DNA from: Rummeliibacillus stabekisii
Lineage (GTDB): Bacteria > Bacillota > Bacilli > Bacillales_A > Planococcaceae
Direction: 5' to 3'
DNA length: 64,000 bases
Assembly (NCBI RefSeq): GCF_007988965.1
Contig: NZ_BJVD01000004.1
Span: forward strand, 124,001 to 188,000
This document shows, one piece after another, positions 40,092-49,135 of this stretch (position 1 is the stretch's first letter; each line of letters starts with the position of its first letter). The translations under genes and the position numbers were made by a program. A model generated the notes under the pieces. That model was given only the letters and a program-made list of their open reading frames with translations. It was not told where the DNA came from and made no database searches.

Positions 40092-40118
40092 TTGTACTTA
40101 TGAGTCGTTTGCTATAAT
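40092..40118 (+). promoter_or_regulatory. Extended -10 promoter before the SMI1/KNR4 gene
   Basis: TGCTATAAT at 40110-40118 with TTGTAC at 40092 (15-base spacer). The extended -10 is the strong part. Confidence 0.45.
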
Positions 40119-40182
40119 ATAAAGTTCAACTACAGATAAGACACTTGCATTACCAACATTTAAAAGAAAAGGAGGGTTTAAC

Positions 40183-40728
40183 ATTACTAAAATTAAAGAC
40201 GTTTTAGATGAACTAAAAAGTCAGTTAGACGAGAATTTTACAAGACTTGAACCTACTGGAATATTGGACATAGATGACAAAGAAATTCTGCGTGAGGTAT
40301 GTACATTTAATGAGGCTGCAACAGAAGATGAGATTAATTTAGTAGAAAAGGAATTGGGTATTACAATGCCTATTGACTATCGAGATTTTTTACTACTTCA
40401 TAATGGCATGACATTGTTTAGTTCTTACCTTACTAGTTATACTTTTTTTAGTTTAGATGAAATCCGCACAAATTTTTTGATTGTACAAAAGGATTTTAAA
40501 GAAGAAGATCTTGAACCTACTAAGGATTATCCTATTGGGGAGTACCCGGATGTTGGCTATATTATGATAAGTGACGCATTAGTTACGAAATATTCTTCAC
40601 AAGGTGCAATCTATGTGGGCCATATCCTGCCAGAAGAAACAGAAGAATCATTTGTTTCTTTTATAGAAAATGTGATTAAAAAAACAGGCGAGTTCTTTTG
40701 GGAGGATCAAAGCCTTACAGAATATTAA
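40183..40728 (+). CDS. SMI1/KNR4 family protein with a probable ATT start codon
   Basis: The SMI1/KNR4 fold is seen in FNEAATEDEINLVEKELGIT, then MPIDYRDFLLLHNGM and IYVGHILPEE. Many such proteins serve as immunity proteins against contact-dependent toxins, but no toxin gene is nearby. The only canonical start is TTG 40264 without a ribosome site. A consensus AAGGAGG (40169-40175) is spaced seven bases from ATT 40183, and the 27 codons between read as a good helix (TKIKDVLDELKSQLDENFTR). I therefore infer AUU initiation and 181 residues. Confidence 0.7.
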   Translation: MTKIKDVLDELKSQLDENFTRLEPTGILDIDDKEILREVCTFNEAATEDEINLVEKELGITMPIDYRDFLLLHNGMTLFSSYLTSYTFFSLDEIRTNFLIVQKDFKEEDLEPTKDYPIGEYPDVGYIMISDALVTKYSSQGAIYVGHILPEETEESFVSFIENVIKKTGEFFWEDQSLTEY

Positions 40729-40735
40729 ACGATCA

Positions 40736-40763
40736 GGGACCACATCAATATGTGGCCTTTTTT
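40736..40763 (+). terminator. Terminator after the SMI1/KNR4 gene
   Basis: CCACAT / ATGTGG extended by AGG/CCT with a bulge, then six T. Confidence 0.75.
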
Positions 40764-40885
40764 ATTTTCTATTACGATTGTGTAAGTGGGCCCAGCTTTT
40801 ATGCTTAAGTATCGATTGTAATCTTCATTTACACAATATTTAAACATCTCTTTTTGTTACACTATATTATAAGGGGTGACAACGA

Positions 40886-42085
40886 ATGGAGAAAGAGAAA
40901 TATTGGGGGAAACTCATTAAATATCACAGGCAAATGCAAGGGCTAAAGCAAGATGATTTAGCAATTGGGATTTGTACAGCTTCTTATTTGAGCCGAATAG
41001 AAAATGAAGTTGTGATGGCTGACGAGAATGTTTATACCATGTTATTTGAGCGTCTTGGCATTAATTTTATAACAGAGCAAAAACAAGTAAAACAGGTGAA
41101 TATGCAACTAGAGAATTTTTATGAACAGCTTCTTTCAAATCAAACATTAAACGACCAAGAGTTGAATGACTTAGTATCCTGGCAGTCGAATGAATTGCAT
41201 CGAACGTTGCAATTACGCGCTAAACTTGTCTATATTCGTTATCTCCTTTCAATAGATTATTTAAAAGAAGCTAAGGACCAATTGCAAAAGATCGAAATAT
41301 TTATTTCCTGGCAACAGGATAGGGAAACCCAAATGTATATTGGAACTTCTACATACTTTTATTTATCGACTATGAACTATACCGCGATTTTAGAACGAGA
41401 AGATAAGCTGCATTTACGTCATTTATTGCTTACCACAAACCAATTTGAATTAGCTAATTATGATTACCATTTAGCATTCGCCGCACACCGAGCTTATGCC
41501 TTTCAACAAGCTTTAACGTATATTGAAAGAGCAAATCAATCATTTACTCATTTTTACAAGCCACTCTTTCAATTAAAGCTGTATTCCATGAAAGGTGTAA
41601 TCTTGAATGCACTTGGCCGATATGGCGAAGCAATGAGAGAATTTGAGGCTGGTATGAATTTGTTGAGCCATGTACAAGAAATTCAGACAGCACGACAATA
41701 CAGCTCATTAATGAATAATATTGCATTTAGTTTTGAAAGTCAGGGAGATTATGAGCGTGCCCAGCAACATTACCAGAAAGCCAATGACTATCTAGAAGAT
41801 TTACATACTGTTATCAATTGGATGCGAGCGAGTTATAGAGCAAATGATTTTGAGACGCTTAGCTTGCTATTCGATTGCTATCCACAAGAGCGTTTTTCAA
41901 TTGGCCATCATCTCTATCAATGGGAGTTACTATCTATGGCATTGCATCCAGAAGATCATACTTTGGAACAACTGCAAGATATCGAACGACGTGCCTTCAT
42001 TTATTTTGATGAACAGAATCATTTAGAGCTAATACTGTTTTATGTCCCCCTTTGGGCAACATTTTATGAGCGTCTGCAAGTATAA
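40886..42085 (+). CDS. HTH-TPR transcriptional regulator (RRNPP/Rgg-PlcR-like)
   Basis: A 399-residue protein. An XRE helix-turn-helix lies at residues 8-58 (GKLIKYHRQMQGLKQDDLAI, then ASYLSRIENE). About 300 residues of TPR-like helical hairpins follow (AYAFQQALTYIERANQSFTH, NALGRYGEAMREFEAGMNLL, ESQGDYERAQQHYQKANDYL). This is the layout of peptide-sensing NprR/PlcR/Rgg regulators. No cognate propeptide gene is evident on either side. AAGGGGTGACAACGA precedes the ATG. An MFS exporter follows after 82 bases, a likely target or partner. Confidence 0.85.
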   Translation: MEKEKYWGKLIKYHRQMQGLKQDDLAIGICTASYLSRIENEVVMADENVYTMLFERLGINFITEQKQVKQVNMQLENFYEQLLSNQTLNDQELNDLVSWQSNELHRTLQLRAKLVYIRYLLSIDYLKEAKDQLQKIEIFISWQQDRETQMYIGTSTYFYLSTMNYTAILEREDKLHLRHLLLTTNQFELANYDYHLAFAAHRAYAFQQALTYIERANQSFTHFYKPLFQLKLYSMKGVILNALGRYGEAMREFEAGMNLLSHVQEIQTARQYSSLMNNIAFSFESQGDYERAQQHYQKANDYLEDLHTVINWMRASYRANDFETLSLLFDCYPQERFSIGHHLYQWELLSMALHPEDHTLEQLQDIERRAFIYFDEQNHLELILFYVPLWATFYERLQV

Positions 42086-42167
42086 ACCTGCAAGTGCTTG
42101 TTATCGTAGAGCTTTTAAAGCAAGTGAAAAGTCTCGAAGTTTATTGAGTCATTAAGGGGGAGAGGCA

Positions 42168-43376
42168 ATGGTGTTAAACAGAAACTATTTACTACTCTTA
42201 ACCGGATTTGGGATTTCTAATTTAGGCAACTGGATTTATTTAATTGCTTTAAACTTATCAGTATGGCATCTAACTCATTCACCAGCAGCTGTGTCAGGAC
42301 TCTTTATTGTAGGTCCTGTAGCCCGTATCTTGTGTAATTTTTTCGCTGGGACATTTATTGACCGTCATAATAAAAGACGTATCATCATCTGGAGTGATAT
42401 TGTGCGAGGTATCATTGTTTGTCTAATGCCTTTTGCACAATCCGTTTGGTTGATCTATCTGTTCATTGGGATTGCTAATATTGCAAGTTGTTTTTTTGCT
42501 CCTAGCAGTACAGTCCTCATTGCAAAATTAGTCAATGATCAGGATAAACAACGCTTCAATGCGATTAATAGTACTATCGGTTCTGGCTCTTTTATGCTGG
42601 GACCAGCGCTCGCAGGTTTCATCATAGGTGCGACAAATACATCAGTTGCCATGTGGGTAAATGGCTTATCATTTTTTGCTTGTGCATGGCTTATCTTTTT
42701 ATTACCTATCAATGTACTAGTGACAGATGAAAAATACGAAAGAATAACAGTGCATTTGATACGGGAAGATTTTAAGCACGTAGGGGAATATTGTAAAGAA
42801 AAGTTGCCCTATCTTCTACTTTTTATATTTTATTCTCTTGCATTGATGATAGCTTTCGCTTTAGATTCGCAGGAAATGACATTTATTAAACAGTACTTGT
42901 TAGCATCTGATAGCCTGTATGGCATCACAGTAACGATGGCGGGCGTCGGAGCTATTTTAGGAGGAGTGATGGCAACAGCTGCTGCAAAATGCTTTTCTTA
43001 CAGCTTGTATATTGGTTGCGGCCTGACCCTGACTCTCTTTAGTTATTTTTCTTTTTACGCATCACACTCCATCCGTTTTGCTGTGATTAGCCTTATGCTA
43101 CTTGGCTTTTGTATGGCATTCAGCAATACAGGGTATGATACATTCTTTCAAAAAACTATACCGACAAATCTGATGGGGCGCTTTAGCAGCACGTTAAGCC
43201 TTGGCCAAAGTATACTTCAGATCACATTTACCTTTTGTATAGGCTTGTTTGCCGAATGGTGGTCAGTACAGGCAGTGGCTTTAATTTTTTCAAGTATAGG
43301 TATTATGTTAGCACTTAGTTTATTTTTTATTATTTTACGTAATACATCTCACTTTGCTTTTGAAAAGCAAATATAA
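42168..43376 (+). CDS. MFS transporter next to the HTH-TPR regulator
   Basis: A 402-residue protein with twelve hydrophobic helices. The MFS_3-type N-terminus is LLLLTGFGISNLGNWIYLIA and motif A is AGTFIDRHNKRRIIIWSD. The middle SSTVLIAKLVNDQDKQRFNA is typical of macrolide/enterobactin-type exporters. AAGGGGGAGAGGCA precedes the ATG. It is probably cotranscribed with the regulator gene. It could export a drug or a signalling peptide, but the sequence does not decide. Confidence 0.85.
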   Translation: MVLNRNYLLLLTGFGISNLGNWIYLIALNLSVWHLTHSPAAVSGLFIVGPVARILCNFFAGTFIDRHNKRRIIIWSDIVRGIIVCLMPFAQSVWLIYLFIGIANIASCFFAPSSTVLIAKLVNDQDKQRFNAINSTIGSGSFMLGPALAGFIIGATNTSVAMWVNGLSFFACAWLIFLLPINVLVTDEKYERITVHLIREDFKHVGEYCKEKLPYLLLFIFYSLALMIAFALDSQEMTFIKQYLLASDSLYGITVTMAGVGAILGGVMATAAAKCFSYSLYIGCGLTLTLFSYFSFYASHSIRFAVISLMLLGFCMAFSNTGYDTFFQKTIPTNLMGRFSSTLSLGQSILQITFTFCIGLFAEWWSVQAVALIFSSIGIMLALSLFFIILRNTSHFAFEKQI

Positions 43377-43475
43377 AGGCTAGGTGGTTAATTCAAACCT
43401 AAACCTACTACTCTAAAGCCTAGGTCAAAACCTAAAACAAAATGGAATACATTCAGGCTAATAGGAGGCGATCAA

Positions 43476-43754
43476 ATGAAAGAAGAACAAAAATACGATT
43501 TAGAAAACGCTACATTCGAAACACTTATGCAACTCCTAGAAATTGGACATGAAATTGAATTTACTTATAAAAATAAGGAATACTTTATTTCAAACTTTCA
43601 GGACGGTCGATCATTAATATTAGATTCAGAAGAATTATGTGATTACACACATGATATCAATAAATTTATTAAAATAGCACAAGTCGACGGAATGACAATT
43701 GGAGAACTATTTAAAAATCATAATGATAAAATAGAATTCGGGACTATCTATTAA
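43476..43754 (+). CDS. Small acidic hypothetical protein
   Basis: A 92-residue soluble protein (TFETLMQLLEIGHEIEFTYK, NKEYFISNFQDGR) resembling short helix-plus-sheet proteins found on accessory elements. No catalytic or metal motif is visible. ATAGGAGGCGATCA precedes the ATG, and a good terminator follows, so it is a real monocistronic gene. The function is unknown. Confidence 0.65.
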   Translation: MKEEQKYDLENATFETLMQLLEIGHEIEFTYKNKEYFISNFQDGRSLILDSEELCDYTHDINKFIKIAQVDGMTIGELFKNHNDKIEFGTIY

Positions 43755-43769
43755 AAATAAAATATAATC

Positions 43770-43815
43770 AAAAAGAACACCTAGTTTTTAACAGCATACA
43801 AGGTGTTCTTTTTAT
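43770..43815 (+). terminator. Terminator after the 92-residue gene
   Basis: AAAAAGAACACCT / AGGTGTTCTTTTT with an 18-base loop. Confidence 0.8.
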
Positions 43816-44042
43816 AATAATTTTTAGATTCCAATTCCATCCTGCAGTGACTGAAATGTTTTTCTTCCACCTCGGACTCAGTGTATATTCGCACAAGTCG
43901 AATTTTTTACTCCCGAAATCTTTAAAACACTTTTAAACAAAAATTAAGACGAAAATTTTATAATTGGAATTAATTTCTAGGGCTGCTCTACTTCATTAAA
44001 AGTTATGCTAGGTGACTCTATTTCTTTTAAATATGAAATATG

Positions 44043-44609
44043 TTATTTCGCTTGACGATAGTTATCTTCTTTTAATGAGAGAATATCTTCAACAGCTTGA
44101 GGGGGTGCATCGTATATTTCCTCAGAATCATAGCTGTGAATCTCTTTGTAAACAGTTTCCATTGTGTCGATAGCCCAACGCGGTGATTTTATTGTTGGAG
44201 ACCAGTAGAATAGGTCCAAATCAATTACCTCTTTTGTGACTGGATGGATCCGTGTATATTCAACATCATTCATTCTTCTAAATCCAGATTTCTCGTAAAA
44301 GCGGACACGTTTCCTAGTATCGGGGGAGTCGGCTGAAACTGGTTCTACTTCGAGGATAATAGGTTTCTTTTTCTGCTTTAGGTGATTTAGTACCTTACTT
44401 CCGGTTCCCTTGCTTCTACCTCCACTGTATACCAAGATGAAATCGACAAATACGAAATCCTCTTTTTCAAAGTATACGAGAACGAAATTAGGACCTTCTT
44501 CAACTTTGTAAAACTTTCCTTTATCAGCTAAAAGCTTATCAAAGTGTTCTTTCGACTTTAATTCACTTTCAGGAAAATAATCTTTTAATGCTGTGTACCA
44601 ATTGTTCAT
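44043..44609 (-). CDS. GNAT family N-acetyltransferase
   Basis: A 188-residue protein with the GNAT acetyl-CoA loop SGGRSKGTGSKVLNHLKQKK near residue 63, then ILEVEPVSADSPDTRKRVRF and YEKSGFRRM, and a C-terminal extension of about 60 residues. The substrate is unknown. AGAGGAGCGATTCATCTA precedes the ATG. Confidence 0.8.
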   Translation of the reverse strand: MNNWYTALKDYFPESELKSKEHFDKLLADKGKFYKVEEGPNFVLVYFEKEDFVFVDFILVYSGGRSKGTGSKVLNHLKQKKKPIILEVEPVSADSPDTRKRVRFYEKSGFRRMNDVEYTRIHPVTKEVIDLDLFYWSPTIKSPRWAIDTMETVYKEIHSYDSEEIYDAPPQAVEDILSLKEDNYRQAK

Positions 44610-44772
44610 TAGATGAATCGCTCCTCTTATTTTTTTCGGACGGAAAACCTCTACTTCTTACATACCTTAAATAATAAAATGTAAACAAAATTGAAGTTAT
44701 TTAATGCTGATCATTTTATCACTTTGGAGAAAAGGGTAAATTCTTAAAAACTACGAAGAGGTGAGGAGCAAG

Positions 44773-44820
44773 ATGGAGTATGCTAGATTACTTCGAAGAG
44801 AAATTGGGGTTACTGGTTGA
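44773..44820 (+). pseudogene. 15-codon N-terminal gene remnant
   Basis: A strong GAAGAGGTGAGGAGCAAG site precedes the ATG, but the frame (MEYARLLRREIGVTG) stops after 15 codons. The sequence looks like the N-terminus of a NUDIX-type hydrolase cut short. The rest of 44610-44882 holds only the yunF promoter region. Confidence 0.25.
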
Positions 44821-44882
44821 ATTAATATAATTCGTAAACAGCCCTATGATATGATAGATAAAGAAAGTTTAGGAGGGGAAAT

Positions 44883-45737
44883 ATGATTAAAATTGGTTTA
44901 ACTGGTTGGGGAGACCACCCAAGTTTGTATCGTTCTAAAGGTTCTTCCAAGGATAAATTATATGATTATAGCAGCCATTTTCCCATTGTTGAAGTAGACA
45001 CTTCTTTTTATGCGATTCCTTCTAAACATAATATCGAAAAATGGATTGCGGAGACACCGGAGCATTTTCAATTTGTGGTGAAGGCATATCAAGGGATGAC
45101 GGGGCATTTGCGTGACGACATACCTTTTGAAAGCAAGGAAGAGATGTTCAGTGCTTTTAAAGAGGCAGCGCAAACCTTTCAAGAGGCAGGAAAATTGGCG
45201 CTAGTTTTAGTTCAATTTCCACCATGGTTTGATTGTAAAAAGAGCAATGTTGACTATATCCGCTATGTGAAACAGCAGCTGAAGGACTTTCCCATAGCCA
45301 TCGAATTTCGAAATCAGACATGGTATAGCGAAAAATGGCGGGATAATACGCTTCAATTTTTAAAACTGGAAGATCTTTGCCATACAGTGTGTGATGAGCC
45401 GCAAGCAGGCGTAGGCTCTGTTCCTCTCGTTCCTGTCGCAACAGCCGATAAGGTATTGCTGCGCATACACGGCAGGAACATTTATGGCTGGAGAAATCCT
45501 GGCAATAGTGAGCAGTGGAGAAAAGTGCGCTTTCTTTATGATTACAATCAAGAGGAATTGCTTCAATTGAAAGAAGCTGTGGAAGATTTGCAGCAGCAAT
45601 GCAAAGAAGTGTATGTATTATTTAATAACAACTCAGGCCATCATGCAGCGAAAAATGCGCATACATTAAAAGAGATGCTAGGCATCGAATTTGAAGATCT
45701 ATCTCCAAAACAATTGGATCTTTTTGAAGGAGAGTAA
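44883..45737 (+). CDS. yunF: DUF72 family protein YunF
   Basis: A 284-residue TIM-barrel protein of the DUF72/YecE family. It has the N-terminal KIGLTGWGDHPSLY and YSSHFPIVEVDTSFYAIPSK, the central VQFPPWFDC and IAIEFRNQTWYS, and the C-terminal YVLFNNNSGHHAAKNA. The function is unknown. AGGAGGGGAAAT precedes the ATG. It is the first gene of yunF-yunE-yunD, with three bases between it and yunE. Confidence 0.88.
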   Translation: MIKIGLTGWGDHPSLYRSKGSSKDKLYDYSSHFPIVEVDTSFYAIPSKHNIEKWIAETPEHFQFVVKAYQGMTGHLRDDIPFESKEEMFSAFKEAAQTFQEAGKLALVLVQFPPWFDCKKSNVDYIRYVKQQLKDFPIAIEFRNQTWYSEKWRDNTLQFLKLEDLCHTVCDEPQAGVGSVPLVPVATADKVLLRIHGRNIYGWRNPGNSEQWRKVRFLYDYNQEELLQLKEAVEDLQQQCKEVYVLFNNNSGHHAAKNAHTLKEMLGIEFEDLSPKQLDLFEGE

Positions 45738-45740
45738 CGA

Positions 45741-46571
45741 ATGGCATATGTATTATTGGCAGTCATTGGTGTTTGTTCAGGAATCATTGGTGCGCTTGTA
45801 GGACTTGGCGGTGGTGCTATTTTGGTGCCAGCTGCCTTATTCATCAGTTCCGCAACTGGAATGCTTTCCGATTTGACACCGCAAAAAGTGGTTGGTCTTT
45901 CTGTGGTAATGATGATTGCGACTGGATTATCTTCTACTTTGTCGTATATGAAATCAAAAACGGTGGATTATAAAAGTGGGTTAATATTTTTTATAGGAAG
46001 TGCGCCCGGTACTATACTAGGAGCGTATGTCAATAAAGGAATCAATCTGCCGTCTTTTAATTTCTACTTTGGTATATTGTTAATTGTTTTAGCAGCTATT
46101 CTTCTTTTTCGAGACTATATGAAGCCTGTTCAATGGTTTGTACAACATGGCGAGAAGCGGATTTTTGTAGATGAGGTTGATGGTAAAAGCTATGAGTATG
46201 GCTATCCATTATGGTTTGCTGTTTCCTTAACGTTTCTTATTGGCTTTGCTTCTGGGCTATTTGGCATCGGAGGCGGTTCGATGATTGTTCCAGCAATGAT
46301 TATTTTATTTTTGTTCCCGCCACATGTTGCGATTGCGACTTCCATGTTTATGGTATTTCTTTCATCAATCATTAACTCTGCCAGCCATATTTACCTTGGT
46401 CATGTACCTTGGCTTTACGTGCTGCCAGTCGTTCCGGGTGCCTATATAGGGGCGAAAATAGGAGCAGCATTAAATAAAAAAATTAATTCAAAAATGCTTG
46501 TTGTATTATTAAGAATTATATTATTACTTCTCGGAGTTCATTCAATTTATGAAGGAATTGTCGGGAATTAG
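45741..46571 (+). CDS. yunE: TauE/SafE family sulfite exporter-like protein YunE
   Basis: A 276-residue membrane protein with eight helices in two repeats. Each repeat starts with the family's glycine motif (IGALVGLGGGAILVPAAL at about 13-30, and ASGLFGIGGGSMIVPAMI at about 170). The family exports sulfite or sulfonates, but the substrate here is unknown. GGAGAGTAACGA provides the ribosome site inside the end of yunF. Confidence 0.9.
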   Translation: MAYVLLAVIGVCSGIIGALVGLGGGAILVPAALFISSATGMLSDLTPQKVVGLSVVMMIATGLSSTLSYMKSKTVDYKSGLIFFIGSAPGTILGAYVNKGINLPSFNFYFGILLIVLAAILLFRDYMKPVQWFVQHGEKRIFVDEVDGKSYEYGYPLWFAVSLTFLIGFASGLFGIGGGSMIVPAMIILFLFPPHVAIATSMFMVFLSSIINSASHIYLGHVPWLYVLPVVPGAYIGAKIGAALNKKINSKMLVVLLRIILLLLGVHSIYEGIVGN

Positions 46572-46583
46572 AGAGGTGCTTGC

Positions 46584-47945
46584 ATGTTAGAGACTATTCA
46601 TATATACCATACAAATGATGTGCATAGCCATCTGGATTATTGGCCAAGAACGGAAGCATTTTTAACAAAACAAAAGAAGCTACATGAGGAAAAAGGGGAG
46701 AGCTGCTTTATCTTAGATATCGGCGATTTTATTGATCGTTCGCATATTTATACTGAAGCTACATTGGGCCAAGGGAATGTCAAACTGTTAAATAATGCTC
46801 ATTATGATGCAGTAACAATTGGAAATAATGAAGGCATAACTCTCTCAAAGGATGGATTAAATAGTTTATATAAAAATGCTCAATTCGATGTTATTGTGGG
46901 CAATTTGAAACTTGATGGTCAGACACCTAGCTGGGCAAAGCCATATACCATCTATCAAACAGCACAGGGTACAAAAATAGGAGTAGTAGCTGCTACAGCT
47001 GAATTTAAAACGTATTATGAGCCGCTTGGATGGTCAATAGATGAGCCATTGAAATCCTTGCAAGATACGGTTGAGGCGATTCATTCAGAAGTGGATCTCG
47101 TTCTTTGCATGTCTCACTTAGGCATTCATATGGATGAACAGCTTGCAGTGCTATGCCCTAAAATCGATGTTATTTTTGGCTCACACACCCACCATGTTCT
47201 TCAACAAGGAAAAGTAGTGGGCAAAACATTGTTAACGGGCGGCGGAAAGTATGGAACTTATGTAGGTCATACAGTAATTACTTATAATCAAAGCCATCAA
47301 AAAGTGGAGAGAAAAGAAACTGAACTTCAGCCTACAACCGAGATGCCAGCTGTAAAAGATGAGAAATCATTTAATACAAAGCTGATAGAAGAAGGAAAGA
47401 GCTTGTTGAATTATCCTGTCTTTATAGCAGAAAAATATTTAAACAAGGAATGGTTCCATCATTCTGCGCTATCCCGTTATTTTGCAGAAGCTTTATTAGA
47501 ATTCTCACAAGCAGATTGTGCTTTGTTTAACGCTGGGATTTTTCTACGTGATTTGCCTAAGGGTGAGGTAACTGCATTTGAAGTACATCAATGTTTGCCA
47601 CATCCCATCAACGCTTGTGTGATTGAAATTAGCGGGAATGAATTAAAACAATCCTTAGAGCTGATAGATCAATCTATCCAATGGCCCTATAATGAGTTAA
47701 AAGGCCTAGGGTTTCGAGGAGTAGTTCTTGGCAAAATGTTAACATACGGATGTTCCCTGCAAAATGGCCAATTATATATAAATGGAGAAAAAGCCGCTGA
47801 TCATAAGGTATACAAGCTGGCAACGTTGGATATGTTTACATTTGGATTTTTCTTTCCAGAGTTCAAAAAGTTGCCTAAAACATACTTGTTACCACAATTC
47901 TTACGTGATATTCTGATTTTATATGGAAAAAAAGTAGTCAAATAA
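46584..47945 (+). CDS. yunD: 5'-nucleotidase / UDP-sugar hydrolase family protein YunD
   Basis: A 453-residue metallophosphoesterase. Metal motifs are IYHTNDVHSHLD, LDIGDFIDRS, IGNNEG and HLGIHMDEQL, with FGSHTHHV. The C-terminal substrate-binding domain begins near residue 290 (SRYFAEALLEFSQADCALFN, then AGIF). There is no signal peptide, so it is cytosolic, in line with Bacillus YunD. The usual GNHE reads GNNE, as is common in this subgroup. It is 12 bases after yunE. Confidence 0.88.
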   Translation: MLETIHIYHTNDVHSHLDYWPRTEAFLTKQKKLHEEKGESCFILDIGDFIDRSHIYTEATLGQGNVKLLNNAHYDAVTIGNNEGITLSKDGLNSLYKNAQFDVIVGNLKLDGQTPSWAKPYTIYQTAQGTKIGVVAATAEFKTYYEPLGWSIDEPLKSLQDTVEAIHSEVDLVLCMSHLGIHMDEQLAVLCPKIDVIFGSHTHHVLQQGKVVGKTLLTGGGKYGTYVGHTVITYNQSHQKVERKETELQPTTEMPAVKDEKSFNTKLIEEGKSLLNYPVFIAEKYLNKEWFHHSALSRYFAEALLEFSQADCALFNAGIFLRDLPKGEVTAFEVHQCLPHPINACVIEISGNELKQSLELIDQSIQWPYNELKGLGFRGVVLGKMLTYGCSLQNGQLYINGEKAADHKVYKLATLDMFTFGFFFPEFKKLPKTYLLPQFLRDILILYGKKVVK

Positions 47946-47990
47946 GTATTATTTTAATTAGATTGACTTTGAAAGAATGGGGAAAAAGCC

Positions 47991-49094
47991 ATGCGGTTGA
48001 TAACAACTACAGTTTTAAAAGCAGGTATGATTATTGGCAGAACAATTTGGAATGAGGCGAATAGACCACTATTGCAAAAAGGAGCAAAGGTTTCTGAACC
48101 TATGATTAAGCGGCTGCAACAGTTGAATATTCACTATGTCTATATTGATGATGAGATTTCCTCCAATATTGAAATAGAAGAAGCTATTCCTATTGATATG
48201 CGTTTAAAAGCAGTCACCCAAATCTCCTCCTCATTTAATAAATTGAAAAATGTAAAAGGGAAGGAAATGACCTATTGCTTAGACCAGGAATCGAAGCACT
48301 TTGCGGGCATTATTGATGATTTGCTTGATAATATCATGAAAAGCCGCGAGGTTCTTACTGTATTAAGTGATGCTTTCCTCTATGATCATTATATTTATCA
48401 GCACTCTATGCAAGTTGCGATCTATTCAATCGCTATTGCAAAAGAGATGAATTACAGTGCAACAGAATTACGCCAAATTGGCATTGGGGCCATTTTGCAT
48501 GACGTTGGAAAGATGATGATTCCACAGGCCATACTTTCAAAACCGGACAGGCTGTCAGATCAAGAATATGAAACAATGAAGCAGCATGCCCAATTTGGGT
48601 TTGACTTGCTTCGAAACTTACATACGATTTCCCTATTATCAGCGCATTGTGCATTTCAGCATCACGAGAGATTGGATGGTAGTGGCTATCCTCGTGGCTT
48701 ATTAAATTTTGAAATCCATCCCTACGCAAAAATAATAGCTGTAGCAGATGTCTTTGATGCAGTGACCTCCAACCGGGTTTATCGAGAAAAGATGATGCCA
48801 TCGCATGGTGTAGAGATTATTAAAAAAGGCAGTGGCACATTGTATGATGAACAGGTGGTCGAGGCTTTTCGGCGGTCGGTCTCCTATTATCCAAACGGCA
48901 CAGTTCTACTTTTGTCAGACGGCAGAAGAGGCATTGTCTGCAAGCAATATAAGGACAATCCAGAACGTCCATGGCTGCGGATTTTTGAAGAAAGCGGCAG
49001 GATGGTGAAGGCAACTTATGAGCTGTTGCTCGCAGACTGTCCAGAAGTATTTGTTGAATCGATAGACGATGCATTTGTCCCTGATATTGAATAA
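47991..49094 (+). CDS. HD-GYP domain phosphodiesterase-like protein
   Basis: A 367-residue protein. The HD motif is GAILHDVGKMMIP near residue 170 and the GYP motif HHERLDGSGYPRG lies near 225, followed by IIAVADVFDAVTSNRVYR. All metal ligands appear present, so cyclic dinucleotide hydrolysis is plausible. The N-terminal 100 residues form the unknown domain often seen with Bacillales HD-GYP proteins. No membrane segment is found. It lies between yunD and yunB with 45-base and 41-base gaps. Confidence 0.88.
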   Translation: MRLITTTVLKAGMIIGRTIWNEANRPLLQKGAKVSEPMIKRLQQLNIHYVYIDDEISSNIEIEEAIPIDMRLKAVTQISSSFNKLKNVKGKEMTYCLDQESKHFAGIIDDLLDNIMKSREVLTVLSDAFLYDHYIYQHSMQVAIYSIAIAKEMNYSATELRQIGIGAILHDVGKMMIPQAILSKPDRLSDQEYETMKQHAQFGFDLLRNLHTISLLSAHCAFQHHERLDGSGYPRGLLNFEIHPYAKIIAVADVFDAVTSNRVYREKMMPSHGVEIIKKGSGTLYDEQVVEAFRRSVSYYPNGTVLLLSDGRRGIVCKQYKDNPERPWLRIFEESGRMVKATYELLLADCPEVFVESIDDAFVPDIE

Positions 49095-49135
49095 TAAATG
49101 CCTTCTAGTCATATAAGTGATTAGGAGGTATCTTT

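Noticed and set aside
40183-40728. Immunity gene of a polymorphic toxin system
   Set aside because: SMI1/KNR4 proteins often play this role, but no toxin, secretion or repeat-array gene lies nearby.
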